The notes beneath the pieces were generated by a model. That model saw only the letters and a list, made by a program, of their open reading frames with translations, was not told the DNA's origin and searched no databases. A stretch of DNA of 18,101 bases from assembly GCA_900546385.1 (NCBI GenBank), contig URCT01000043.1:1-18101 (forward strand), read 5' to 3'. This stretch comes from an uncultured Eubacteriales bacterium. Lineage in GTDB: Bacteria; Bacillota; Clostridia; Oscillospirales; CAG-382. The translations under genes were made by a program, and so were the position numbers. Numbering within the stretch: the stretch's first letter is position 1; every line of letters starts with the position of its first letter. Below are positions 1-8,209 of this stretch, piece by piece.

Positions 1-2887
1 TTACAGCCTGCGGAGCGGTTGCCGGAATAACGTTTGCGGAAAGCTGTACCGACGCGTCAGCCTCTGTGATTTCCGTTACGGTATCTTCGGCAAATTCCAC
101 ACCTTGCAAAACCATCGTATAGTGTGTTCTGTCGTTGCGTGTAAGGCGAATATTCACCTGATCGAAAATCAATTTGGCGATTCTGTCCATACCGAGGTCG
201 CCCGGATGGTTCTTAACGCCGTCGATCGCGTCTTTAAGGGAAGCGTCGTCCCATGCCATGTTTTCGCGAGAATGCAAGGTGTGAACAAGTGCCAGACCGA
301 CATTCAGCTCACCGGCAGCCTCGGTCATACCGACGACTTTCTCATAGCCGCCCCAAAAAGGCGTGCTCACAACAATAACGGCATTCGGAGCGGCTTGACG
401 AAAAGCATTCACCAAGCATTTGACTGCGTGCTTATACGTTTCCGACGTCGGACCGGAGCTCACGTTTTCGCCCATCTGAATGGAAATAATGTCCGGCTTG
501 GCGGTTGTTACATCTTTGACATATACCGGAATCATATCCATATAGTCTTTGGTGATGTCATTCTTCGGAATCGCGCGTTCAAAGGCGGCAATGGAAGTGC
601 CGAACTCCACGGAGGTGCTCATGGCGCCGAATTTTTCGTTCATGCAGAACTGCAAACGGTGAACATAGTCTTTTTCGGGAGAGGTCGCCGCCATGCCGCA
701 GTCACGATTCCAGCCGATACTCGGCGCAGACGCATGGTTTGCGATGGAATTGCCGAAAATAAGCAGCTTGTAATCATTGACTGCCATGCGTTCCGGCTGG
801 CCGGATATGACAACGGTTGCCGAAAGCGGCTCCTCAACACCGTCAATCATCGCGGTCACGGTTATGGAGCCGTTCATCATGCCGGTAAGGGTAAGAGAAC
901 CGTCCTCGTTATGGTCAAGCTTGGCATTGACGGTGTCGGTCACAAAGACCGCGTGTGTGATTTCTTTTCCGTCAGCATAGCGGACATACGGGTAAACGGT
1001 CACCTGACCGTTGTTTTCGGTAATTTCGGTTGCTGTGGTATATAATCGGAGCTTTTCGATTTTTTTCTGTTCCGAAAACTCGACTTTATCACAAAGGAAA
1101 ATGTCTGCAATTACCGCCGAGCCGATCCCTTTGGCAGCAATCATAAAGGTCGCTGCGTTGCCGTCGTAAAGGGGTTCTTCGCTCATATCGGCAACAAAAT
1201 ACGTATATTCGCTGTCCGAAGCAGAGAGGGTTTGCGTGTCCACGGTTTTGTCGCCGCTGTAACCGGGATGCGAAATGGTTGCATAATAAACGCAAAAGCC
1301 GGGAATAACAGAGCCTGTTTTCGCCTTGATAACAAGCTTGTTGTAAATGCCAGTATTTAACGGTTTGGCAGGAGCTGTCAGATCCAACGCGCCTTGGGCA
1401 CTGTCCCCGGCACGGGTAATGGTTACGGTTCCGTCCGGATTCACGGTTTTGGAGGTGTTGCCCCAGGCTTTGTATTGAGCGTCGGAATAATGGTACTCAC
1501 TTGCCGGAACATCGGCAGAGGCTTCATAAAATGTGGCTAAACGGATTTCCTCGATTTCAAGTGTGCCGCTGCCGGTAAGCCGAAGCATGCAGGTCTGATA
1601 GCTTCCTGTCCAGCAATCGTTTGAGGACAGAAACACAGCGTATTCCCTGAACACGTCGGCGTTTGTATCCAGCGGCAGAGCAACGGTTCTGCTTTCTTCG
1701 GTTCCGGAATTATCCGAAGTCGTAAACGTGAACAAAAGGCTGTCGACATTGCCGCGGCTTCGCGCTTTGACAATCAAATAACGGTGTGATTTGGTGTCAA
1801 GACTTAAAGCGGGATGATACAGATAGGCGTCATCGGCTTTTTCGGCTGCTGTCGCAAGGAGCATTCCGTTTTTGTACGTGACGGAACAGCCTTCGTTTGC
1901 CGCAAGCCACACCTGCGAAGAAGCCTCCTCAAAGTCCCACAGATACGTTGTCGGTTCCGGGAGCTCCGGGTCTTTTTCCCAAACGGCATATAACGCGACG
2001 TCCTCATGGTGCAAGTTAACGGCCGTTACAGCTTCTCCGCTTGGCGTTGTTGCCCACCCCTTGAAAAAATAACCGAAGCGTTTGGCGTTGTAAGCTTGAT
2101 TGACCGCATAATCCGAACGAATACGTCCGTTTTCATCAAAAAGAAAATACTCGGTCGCAATGACCTCCTCCGTGCCGTCATTGGCAAAATAGGTTGCTTT
2201 ATAGGACGGAATATAGAGCACTTCATCCAGCCAATAGTTCGTTGTGCCGGCAGATTTGAGAATTTTCCATTGGAGGCTGATATCCGTCACGTCTGCCGGA
2301 TCAACGGTGCTTGTGCCGGGAATGGTTGCCTTGGCGAAATCGACCAAAGAAGAAAACTGCTTCCATGGCTTGTCAACAAGATACGCCTCCGGCGTTGCGG
2401 CAATGCTGCCGCCCTTCATCACCCAAATGTTAGCGGCGTCCGGGCAGGCTTCGCCGGCCTCCGGCGTATATGTCTTTTTATACATAAAGCTTACATAGAC
2501 CGGTCTTTCGGCTTCGCTTTTTTGAGGGAGTGAATATACAAGCGACGGATATGCATCGTTTTTATCCGGCAAGGTCGATGTCATATGTAACACCTTGTTC
2601 GACCCGTTGACGGCATCCTTTGCCGGATTGTCGGCAACAGCTGCCGTACCGTTCATGCAGTTTGCCGTGAGAACGCCTGCAAAAGCGTCTGCTTCTTCCG
2701 CTGTTTCAAAGCCATAGGGCTTGTCGGTGCCGGTGAGCATATTCAGGCCCGGCAAAACACCGGCATTTTCGGCTGCTGCCTGCGTGCTTGCGCTGTTTTC
2801 GATCGGCGCCGAAAAAGCCGTTCCGCCAAAAGCAAAACAAAGCGCAAAAAGGACACACAGCGTTTTGAGAAAATACGTATGTTTCAT
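1..2887 (-). CDS. Large secreted multidomain protein with SGNH/GDSL esterase domain (partial, C-terminus outside window)
   Basis: The frame is open for 962 codons from ATG at 2887 to the left edge, so the C-terminus is missing. A GAAAGGA ribosome site lies just upstream. Residues 1-27 form a signal peptide (basic start, hydrophobic core, cut near FSA). Three beta-rich, carbohydrate-binding-like regions follow at about 60-225, 312-455 and 465-602. An InlB/Listeria-Bacteroides B-repeat (FFKGWATTP...ALYAVWEKD) sits at about 229-306 and a Big_2-like Ig domain at about 605-695. Residues 700-905 resemble an SGNH hydrolase: block I FGNSI (Ser714), block III MGEN (Gly806, Asn808) and block V NHPGD (His894). 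The usual Asp three residues before His is absent; Asp889 lies five before it. SGNH enzymes commonly remove acyl groups from glycans. It is the last visible gene of the leftward operon, 36 bp after the YhcH-like gene. Substrate unknown; deacetylation of a surface glycan is inference. Confidence 0.85.
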   Translation of the reverse strand, partial: MKHTYFLKTLCVLFALCFAFGGTAFSAPIENSASTQAAAENAGVLPGLNMLTGTDKPYGFETAEEADAFAGVLTANCMNGTAAVADNPAKDAVNGSNKVLHMTSTLPDKNDAYPSLVYSLPQKSEAERPVYVSFMYKKTYTPEAGEACPDAANIWVMKGGSIAATPEAYLVDKPWKQFSSLVDFAKATIPGTSTVDPADVTDISLQWKILKSAGTTNYWLDEVLYIPSYKATYFANDGTEEVIATEYFLFDENGRIRSDYAVNQAYNAKRFGYFFKGWATTPSGEAVTAVNLHHEDVALYAVWEKDPELPEPTTYLWDFEEASSQVWLAANEGCSVTYKNGMLLATAAEKADDAYLYHPALSLDTKSHRYLIVKARSRGNVDSLLFTFTTSDNSGTEESRTVALPLDTNADVFREYAVFLSSNDCWTGSYQTCMLRLTGSGTLEIEEIRLATFYEASADVPASEYHYSDAQYKAWGNTSKTVNPDGTVTITRAGDSAQGALDLTAPAKPLNTGIYNKLVIKAKTGSVIPGFCVYYATISHPGYSGDKTVDTQTLSASDSEYTYFVADMSEEPLYDGNAATFMIAAKGIGSAVIADIFLCDKVEFSEQKKIEKLRLYTTATEITENNGQVTVYPYVRYADGKEITHAVFVTDTVNAKLDHNEDGSLTLTGMMNGSITVTAMIDGVEEPLSATVVISGQPERMAVNDYKLLIFGNSIANHASAPSIGWNRDCGMAATSPEKDYVHRLQFCMNEKFGAMSTSVEFGTSIAAFERAIPKNDITKDYMDMIPVYVKDVTTAKPDIISIQMGENVSSGPTSETYKHAVKCLVNAFRQAAPNAVIVVSTPFWGGYEKVVGMTEAAGELNVGLALVHTLHSRENMAWDDASLKDAIDGVKNHPGDLGMDRIAKLIFDQVNIRLTRNDRTHYTMVLQGVEFAEDTVTEITEADASVQLSANVIPATAPQAV

Positions 2888-2923
2888 GATGTCGTTCCTT
2901 TCTATAAAAAGCTTATAGACAAG

Positions 2924-3370
2924 CTAATCCAGCTTTATTTTAACAATTGCTTTTTTCAGCTTGTCCGTCGTCCGCCCGAAGCCTCCCGGCAGATGTGCAT
3001 CCTCCGGAAAAACGATGCAGAATTCGCCTTCCTTCAACAGGAGCTTGTCCATACCGCCTTTCAGCAAAATATAGTCCTTTTCACTGTTATAGTCCGTTGT
3101 CGGCGTTAAGGAGCTCACATCTGCATAGCCGAAGCCTTCTTCTCCGCAGAGCACATAGTGAATGTCCAAATATTCGCGATGCGCTTCCAATTCCGATTCT
3201 TCTTGATTTTTATCGGTTTTGACAGCAACAATACTGCCGGAAAAGCCGTCAAATGAAAAGCTTTGCGGCTTGGTGCTTTTGTCAAGCGTTCTCAAAAAGG
3301 CAAAGGCTTCTTTCAAATGCCTGTGCAGGCAAAAATATTTATCCGAGTTGTTTATGTGGGATACGATCAT
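2924..3370 (-). CDS. YhcH/YjgK/YiaL (DUF386) family protein, sugar anomerase-like
   Basis: This 148-residue cytoplasmic protein has the usual length and motifs of the YhcH/TabA/EbgC cupin family. The metal-site signature is E-A-H-R-E-Y-L-D (Glu62, His64, Asp69), with a later His in FPEDAHLPG (His126). Family members include E. coli NanQ (YhcH), reported as an N-acetylneuraminate anomerase, and the beta subunit of evolved beta-galactosidase. The ATG at 3370 follows a CAGGAG ribosome site. The gene lies 150 bp downstream of a sialidase-fold gene and 36 bp upstream of the SGNH-esterase gene, all on the same strand, which favours a role in opening or epimerising a sugar released by the locus. Sialic acid is the natural guess because yhcH accompanies nan genes, but other sugars are handled by relatives, so the substrate is not assigned. 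Confidence 0.87.
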   Translation of the reverse strand: MIVSHINNSDKYFCLHRHLKEAFAFLRTLDKSTKPQSFSFDGFSGSIVAVKTDKNQEESELEAHREYLDIHYVLCGEEGFGYADVSSLTPTTDYNSEKDYILLKGGMDKLLLKEGEFCIVFPEDAHLPGGFGRTTDKLKKAIVKIKLD

Positions 3371-3450
3371 GTTTTTAATCTCCTGTCAGTAAAAAGCGTT
3401 TTTGCTGTGACCGGACGGATAGCTTCCGCCGGAAATATTACGAAACATTC

Positions 3451-3493
3451 ACCTGCCGGAATTGTCGAAATTTTGCAAACCCGGCAGGTTTTT
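3451..3493 (+). repeat. Intercistronic inverted repeat (9-bp perfect stem) between sialidase-like and yhcH-like genes
   Basis: ACCTGCCGG at 3451-3459 is matched perfectly by CCGGCAGGT at 3481-3489, with a 21-nt loop. A run of five T (3489-3493) follows on the plus strand, which is opposite to the genes; on the coding (minus) strand no T tract follows the stem. It may be an RNA-stabilising or processing hairpin that sets different levels of the flanking genes, or a weak terminator for antisense transcription. The rest of the 150-bp gap shows only the yhcH ribosome site. Confidence 0.5.
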
Positions 3494-3520
3494 GGATAAG
3501 GCTAATACAAGTCTTCCATG

Positions 3521-5083
3521 TTAATACCGAATCCCGGTATCCCAATCGGATATTTCGGCTTTGGCGTGAAAATGCCCGATGCGAAGTTCTCCGTCCTTCT
3601 CAAAAAGCACGGTTATGTGATTGAAGCCGTCTGTGTTTTTGCGGCAGGTTTGAATCTGTTTGCCGTCAACCGATAAGCGTATTTCGGTTTCGTCCCATTC
3701 GATAAGCCATTCGCCGACAGCATTCGGAGATAGCCGTGTGTACGGTTCGCCAACGACGTCTTTGTAGGCTCCGTTCTTGTTTTCGGGAATAAAATTCAGC
3801 CTGTCAAGATAACAGTCGGACAGCAAAATGCTTGTGCCTTGCGGCAATATCCCGGAGACGGCAAGCTTGATGCTGCCCTTTTTGGCATAGGGAAAGTTGA
3901 TAATGGCGTGTGCAATTTCATTTGTGTTTTTAAGCACAATTCCGGCAGACGTTTTCTCGCTGTCGCTGATCCATTCCGCCCAATTGTCCTTAACCTCCGT
4001 CTCCTCCAAAAACGCCGGATTCATCCGTACCAGATATCCCTGCAAAGCCTTCCAGGACGAGCCGCATTTGCCGAAAACATCAAAGTGCCACAAAAGAACC
4101 TCGTTTTCGCTGTAATTGCTTGCTGTCGGGTAGGCATTGTGAATGCAGTCTTGGTCGCCGACCACTTTTTTAACGATGATCCGGGCGCCGTGGATCGATT
4201 TTAAGCCGTCCGAAGAAACGGCAGCGTGCATGCATTGTCTTGCAAGACTGTACCGAACGTCTGCCATAGGATGTCCGAGCCCGTCGTTCCAGGTCAACAA
4301 AATCCGACCATCCGGAAGTTTTAACAGGTTGGCAGGTGCATTGCAGGACGGCAGATTGGTCGGCTTGGCTTTGCTCCAGCTTTCTCCGGAATCATAGGAT
4401 ACGGCATACCAAAGCCGAAACAGCACCGTTCGGATAAGCATGACAAGCACACCCGGCTGCACCTCGGCAACCACCGGCTCCACGGCGCCCGATTCGGCGG
4501 AGGTTTCTTCGCTGCTTACGGAAACGTCGTTGGAGGCTTCCCAAGAAACGCCGTGATCGTCCGACCATATGGTTCCCGAAACAAAATTATCTCCCGTAAA
4601 GGTGGAAAACGGAACAACTAACCGTCCGGCTTCGGTTTCAATGATATTGTTGAGCGAACCGGTGTAACGGTACAACGCCGCTATATCGGAATACAGCGGA
4701 TTTTCGCCGCGATAGCTGTCGAAACGGACATAGGCAATGTGCCCTTCAAGCTTTTTGGGATTGTCATGAGGAGCGTCGGTTGTTGCTTCTGCAAAAACGT
4801 GCAGCCTTCCGTCTCGGTCAATTTTCCAGCCCAAAAGAAGATACGAGGTGTCATAATCCGGCCATTCATAGAGAAAATACGGCTTTTCCCACGTTTTTCC
4901 GTCATCTTCGGAGATGCGCCCGAAAACAAACTGCGAACAGGGTCCGGCGTTGTAAATGCCGTCCGGCTTGCCGACCGCCATGAGTGTGAAGAGCCTGCCG
5001 TCGGACAACTTTTCTCCCCATTGCATATGCGTAAACGAATCGGTTGAAAGCTGTGTGCTGTGTAAATGCTTGCATTCTTTCAT
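3521..5083 (-). CDS. Sialidase-superfamily (BNR/Asp-box) protein, cytoplasmic, with C-terminal jelly-roll-like domain
   Basis: The 520-residue protein has no signal peptide. Residues 1-350 fit a six-bladed sialidase propeller of the BNR_2 type, with Asp boxes at 58-65 (SEDDGKTW), 174-181 (SDDHGVSW) and 229-236 (SYDSGESW). The strand pattern AVEPVVAEVQPGVLVMLIRT contains acidic residues and Arg218 of the kind used in this fold, followed by NAPANLLKLPDGRILLTWND. Residues about 380-520 look like a concanavalin/laminin-G sandwich (EWDETEIRLSVDGKQIQT). The canonical N-terminal RIP motif of true exo-sialidases is not visible, so exo-alpha-sialidase activity is uncertain; many BNR_2 proteins are uncharacterised glycoside hydrolases. 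A GAAAGGA ribosome site precedes ATG 5083. It follows the transporter gene by 42 bp, suggesting that an imported oligosaccharide is its substrate. Confidence 0.83.
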   Translation of the reverse strand: MKECKHLHSTQLSTDSFTHMQWGEKLSDGRLFTLMAVGKPDGIYNAGPCSQFVFGRISEDDGKTWEKPYFLYEWPDYDTSYLLLGWKIDRDGRLHVFAEATTDAPHDNPKKLEGHIAYVRFDSYRGENPLYSDIAALYRYTGSLNNIIETEAGRLVVPFSTFTGDNFVSGTIWSDDHGVSWEASNDVSVSSEETSAESGAVEPVVAEVQPGVLVMLIRTVLFRLWYAVSYDSGESWSKAKPTNLPSCNAPANLLKLPDGRILLTWNDGLGHPMADVRYSLARQCMHAAVSSDGLKSIHGARIIVKKVVGDQDCIHNAYPTASNYSENEVLLWHFDVFGKCGSSWKALQGYLVRMNPAFLEETEVKDNWAEWISDSEKTSAGIVLKNTNEIAHAIINFPYAKKGSIKLAVSGILPQGTSILLSDCYLDRLNFIPENKNGAYKDVVGEPYTRLSPNAVGEWLIEWDETEIRLSVDGKQIQTCRKNTDGFNHITVLFEKDGELRIGHFHAKAEISDWDTGIRY

Positions 5084-5125
5084 TTTGGTTATTTCCTTTC
5101 TATAATTGTGCTATTTTGCTGTTTG

Positions 5126-6439
5126 TCAGCAACGTACAGCGTGTGCTTCTTGGCGGTCTGCGGCGCGGCAAAAGCGGTAATAGAACAGTCCGCAAATCGT
5201 TTGTGCTACCCCGGCAGCCAGCATCAAAAGAAAGGCCGTCAGGCGTCCGTCGAAATTTTCCAGCACAAGACCTGTGAACCAGCTTGAAATTGCCGTGCCG
5301 AGCATGGTTTCCATCATGCGCAGAGCGGTGCAGCCGCCGGCAATGGAATAGGGGATAAGTCGCGCAAATAATACCGGAATCGTGCCGTTTACAATAACGT
5401 AGGCAATCTGTATCACCACAAACAGCACCGTGAAGCTTCTCCAGCTGCCGACAAGCACAGAGGCTGAGCCGAGAACCAACATAACAAGGCTTGCCGAAAG
5501 GCAAAGACGGCTGAGCTTAGACGCTTTTCCGGCAAACGAATAGATAAAGTTGCCGACCACCGAACCGAGCGACGTCAGACTCACAAGAAGCGATAATCCG
5601 ACCGAATCAAGGCAAAACAGCTTGGATGCCATAACCGTCAGGCTTATTATCACCCCGGAGGAGAGCCCGCGCAAAAAGTTTGCAGGAGCGAGCCGCAGAA
5701 CATTTCTTTCCGAAAACAGTGCACGAACGCTGACAGACGCTTGATTTTCGGCATTCCAAAGCGCTTTCAGCCGGAAGTCCAGAAGGGATACGGCCAATGC
5801 AAACAGTGCACATACGGCATACATCAACCGCATACCGGTCAGATACCCGGCTAAGCTGAGAAAGCCCGGAAGGCCGACGCTCACTGCAATGACGAACAGA
5901 TTGGAAACAAAGCCGGATCTGCCCAAAAGCTTTCCGTAATCCTCCATATGAATGATAAGATACGGAATTTTATAGGCTAAGATTGTTTTGAATCCGAAGG
6001 CTGCGTAATACACAATAACAAGACCGGCAAGAATCGGAAAGACGATTTGCTCCTCTGCGGAGCCAACGCACAGAAATAAGAGTATCGAAAAAAAGAACAG
6101 ACTTATCGGAAGGTCGCACAGGGCCATTGCCCGAATCGGTTTTTTCAGCCGATCGCACAGGATAAGTCCCAGTCCCATGGAAAGCGTTTGCGTGGCATAG
6201 CCGATTCCGGAAAGCGTTCCGATTTTATCGGCGGTGCAGCCGATGTACAGCAGCAGTCCCTGCCAAAGCGCTCCGCCGACAAATAAATAGGTAAAGCAGT
6301 TCAACACTTCCGCTGCTATATATTTCACTTTGTTTTTCCGAACTCCGTGCCGTTCTGCCGCTTCTGAAAAGGCGTCGGACGGCGTGTTTTTGGCGGCTTG
6401 CGGCTCTGCGGCGCTTCTTTTGACAGGTATCATGTGCAT
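5126..6439 (-). CDS. MFS-type membrane transporter
   Basis: This 437-residue protein has a hydrophilic N-terminal 35 residues followed by about 11-12 hydrophobic segments, for example ALCDLPISLFFFSILLFLCV and LFALAVSLL. A basic cytoplasmic loop after the sixth segment (DFRLKALWNAENQ) fits the two-half layout of the major facilitator superfamily. I see no motif that fixes a subfamily or substrate. It is the first gene of the leftward unit and most likely imports the sugar or glycoside handled by the next genes. Two starts are possible: ATG 6439 lies only 3 nt after the AAGGA ribosome site, whereas ATG 6433 lies 9 nt after it and may be the true start (six bases shorter). A promoter lies 40 bp upstream. 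Confidence 0.82.
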   Translation of the reverse strand: MHMIPVKRSAAEPQAAKNTPSDAFSEAAERHGVRKNKVKYIAAEVLNCFTYLFVGGALWQGLLLYIGCTADKIGTLSGIGYATQTLSMGLGLILCDRLKKPIRAMALCDLPISLFFFSILLFLCVGSAEEQIVFPILAGLVIVYYAAFGFKTILAYKIPYLIIHMEDYGKLLGRSGFVSNLFVIAVSVGLPGFLSLAGYLTGMRLMYAVCALFALAVSLLDFRLKALWNAENQASVSVRALFSERNVLRLAPANFLRGLSSGVIISLTVMASKLFCLDSVGLSLLVSLTSLGSVVGNFIYSFAGKASKLSRLCLSASLVMLVLGSASVLVGSWRSFTVLFVVIQIAYVIVNGTIPVLFARLIPYSIAGGCTALRMMETMLGTAISSWFTGLVLENFDGRLTAFLLMLAAGVAQTICGLFYYRFCRAADRQEAHAVRC

Positions 6440-6478
6440 ATATCCTTTTTCAAATTGACATCGTTATTTTTATATGTT

Positions 6479-6507
6479 ATTATATAGCAAACAAAGGACA
6501 AAGTAAA
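6479..6507 (-). promoter_or_regulatory. Sigma-A-type promoter of the leftward transporter operon
   Basis: On the minus strand TTTACT (6507-6502) and TATAAT (6484-6479) are separated by exactly 17 nt. The perfect -10 box sits about 40 bp before the transporter start, on AT-rich DNA. It faces away from the AraC gene promoter 45 bp further right, so both units share one regulatory gap. Confidence 0.65.
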
Positions 6508-6540
6508 TAAACAACACGGACGTATATCGAAGAAGATGTC

Positions 6541-6558
6541 TTGACTTTTAATTGACTT
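6541..6558 (+). promoter_or_regulatory. Direct repeat TTGACTT x2, 11-bp period: possible AraC-type operator overlapping the -35 box
   Basis: TTGACTT occurs at 6541-6547 and again at 6552-6558, one helical turn apart; the second copy contains the -35 box of the araC-type gene. A related AATTGAC lies at 6453-6459 near the transporter start. AraC-family regulators often bind direct repeats in divergent gaps, so this is a candidate site for autoregulation or shared control. It could also be a chance duplication of a -35-like sequence. Confidence 0.35.
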
Positions 6559-6580
6559 GTATCGGACAATCCTGTATAAT
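6552..6580 (+). promoter_or_regulatory. Sigma-A-type promoter of the AraC-regulator/amidohydrolase/GH99 unit
   Basis: TTGACT (6552-6557) and TATAAT (6575-6580) have a 17-nt spacer, close to consensus. Transcription should begin near 6587, leaving a leader of about 75 nt before the regulator start at 6663. The position rules out the in-frame TTG at 6552 as the start codon, because that triplet is the -35 box itself. Confidence 0.75.
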
Positions 6581-6662
6581 TACTGTAAGACAAACGAAAG
6601 CCCGCCAAAAGCCGCAGCTTCTGCCGCATATAAAGTCCAAGTTTTTAATACGGAGGTCACCT

Positions 6663-7523
6663 ATGAACAATGTGCAGAACATTCCGGTTGAAATCGGAGA
6701 TATGCGAGTTGTTTTTTCAGGGCGTTTGCCGCTGCGGGATGTATTTAAGGATGAAGGCTCCTATATACATTCCCATACCTGCTTTGAATTGCATTGCATA
6801 ATTTCCGGAAGCTTCAGCCTGGTATCCGGAAAGACTTGGACGCTCAACCCGGGCGATATCGTTTTGATACCGCCTGGTGTTGTCCATGCGACCTCGAAAA
6901 ACCGTCATCGGCGGTTGGTTATGACAATGGCGATCAGCCGGAACGAAAACAGCGGCGGCAGATTTTCGGAATACGATTATTATGCTTCCTTGCTCAGCAC
7001 CTTGACCGAGCCGCACATTTTTCGTTCTCCGGTTGCCGCAGAGTGTTTTGAACGCCTTGCTGCGCTGTATGACAATGAGACCTCGCTTCACAAGCGGAAG
7101 ATTTTTCTTTCCATGCTGTTTCTCCAAATAGCGGAGAGCATCCGCTCTCTCAAGGAACCGCCCATTGACAAGCAAATGGAAAAGGCGGCAATGAGTGACG
7201 AAGAACGCAGGTTAATGATTGAGAACCATATCGGCAACTTTTACGCCGTACCGGATTCGATCAACGCCTTGTGTGAGCAGCTCGGGCTTTGCAGACGGCA
7301 GGTCGATCGCATTGTCCGGCGTTTGTTCGGCGAAAGCTATTATTCGCTTGTCAAGCACCAGAAAATGGATATGGCGGAACTGCTTATCCGACAAAGCGCT
7401 CTTTCGTTTGACGAAATCGCACGGCAGATGGGATACGAGTCGTATGCCGGGTTCTATCTTGCGGTAAAACAGTATTTCGGCATCTCACCGGAAGAGCTTC
7501 GAAACAAGGAGGAGTATCGTTGA
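6663..7523 (+). CDS. AraC-family transcriptional regulator
   Basis: The 286-residue protein starts at ATG 6663, five nt after a strong GGAGGT site. The frame is open upstream, but the promoter lies inside that extension. Residues about 10-85 form a cupin sensor (SHTCFELHCIISGSFSL, then LNPGDIVLIPPGVVHA), as in sugar-responsive AraC proteins. Residues about 185-286 form the twin helix-turn-helix DNA-binding domain, with INALCEQLGLCRRQVDRIVR as the first helix pair and LSFDEIARQMGYESYAGFYL plus FGISPEELR as the typical C-terminal signature. It is divergent from the transporter operon and leads its own operon with translational coupling to the next gene. It probably senses a sugar product and controls both units; the ligand is unknown. 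Confidence 0.88.
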   Translation: MNNVQNIPVEIGDMRVVFSGRLPLRDVFKDEGSYIHSHTCFELHCIISGSFSLVSGKTWTLNPGDIVLIPPGVVHATSKNRHRRLVMTMAISRNENSGGRFSEYDYYASLLSTLTEPHIFRSPVAAECFERLAALYDNETSLHKRKIFLSMLFLQIAESIRSLKEPPIDKQMEKAAMSDEERRLMIENHIGNFYAVPDSINALCEQLGLCRRQVDRIVRRLFGESYYSLVKHQKMDMAELLIRQSALSFDEIARQMGYESYAGFYLAVKQYFGISPEELRNKEEYR

Positions 7524-8209
7524 ACTATTTTGACATTGATGCGCATCCGCCGACGGAAAAAAATATGCGTCCAGACTTCTTTCAGAAAGTATCCGAGCTC
7601 GGTGTATCGCATATTTGCGGAACCTTCGCTGTAAAGGAAACGCCGGATGAAAAGACGGCAGCCTTATTAAACAAAGCCGCCAAGCGGCTTTCCGTGACCG
7701 AAGCGCGGTATCTTCCGGCCTTTTGGGGCTTTCCCGGACTGTTAGAAAAATCCGGCACGGCAAAAATGCTTTATGTGGATGCCGGGATGGGGCAGGGACG
7801 CGATGAGGTGCTTCGCTATGCAGAGCAATCGAAAAAACCTGTTTTTCTGTGTCACGAAACACCGGAAAGCACCCGGGAAATTTTGGAGAAGTTTCCGAAA
7901 GCTTCCGTTATTGCCGGCGGACAGGGCGCAAGCGGATTTGAACCGTTGCAGACAGTGTCAATGTTAAATGCATTTCCGAATTTTTATCTGAATCTTTCGG
8001 CAGGAATCTGGACGGTAAACTACGTGTTGCATGAATTGATCAAAAAAATGCCGGTAAGGCAGCTGCTGTACGGCTCGGGTTTTCCTTATACCAATCCGGC
8101 GTCAAGGCTTGCCGCTGTAAAATGGGAATTGCGTGATACGGATGTTTCCTCGTGTGAACACGTGTTTTATCAAAATGCCCGCGCACTTCTCGGAGAGGAC
8201 GTTCTATGA
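7520..8209 (+). CDS. Degenerate amidohydrolase-2-like (TIM-barrel) protein, probably not catalytic
   Basis: The 229-residue protein starts at TTG 7520, which overlaps the TGA stop of the regulator (TTGA), with AGGAGGAG 6 nt upstream. The fold resembles its downstream neighbour: an N-terminal metal-site strand (YFDIDAHPP), mid-barrel strands (VFLCHET; YLNLSAGIW) and a C-terminal strand and tail (LLYGSGFPYTNP, then FYQNARALLG). The family signature is altered: the second His of HxH is Pro (His9-Pro10-Pro11), and the Asp of GTDYP is Gly187 (GSGFP). At 229 residues it is shorter than the usual 250-300. The metal site is therefore probably lost. It may be a regulatory or structural partner of the intact amidohydrolase, whose start overlaps its stop (ATGA). 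Family placement is moderately sure; loss of activity is inferred. Confidence 0.75.
   Translation: MNYFDIDAHPPTEKNMRPDFFQKVSELGVSHICGTFAVKETPDEKTAALLNKAAKRLSVTEARYLPAFWGFPGLLEKSGTAKMLYVDAGMGQGRDEVLRYAEQSKKPVFLCHETPESTREILEKFPKASVIAGGQGASGFEPLQTVSMLNAFPNFYLNLSAGIWTVNYVLHELIKKMPVRQLLYGSGFPYTNPASRLAAVKWELRDTDVSSCEHVFYQNARALLGEDVL

Noticed and set aside
104..1045. 313-codon open frame on the plus strand
   Set aside because: It is antisense to the continuous SGNH-protein frame, is rich in His and Arg without domain pattern, and lacks a ribosome site.
6178..6195. Catabolite-control (cre)-like sequence GGAAAGCGTTTGCG
   Set aside because: Several mismatches to the cre consensus, and it lies about 250 bp inside the transporter coding region.
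6552..6662. N-terminal extension of the AraC regulator from an in-frame TTG
   Set aside because: The TTG is the -35 box of a near-consensus promoter, and ATG 6663 has a strong ribosome site and the natural protein start.
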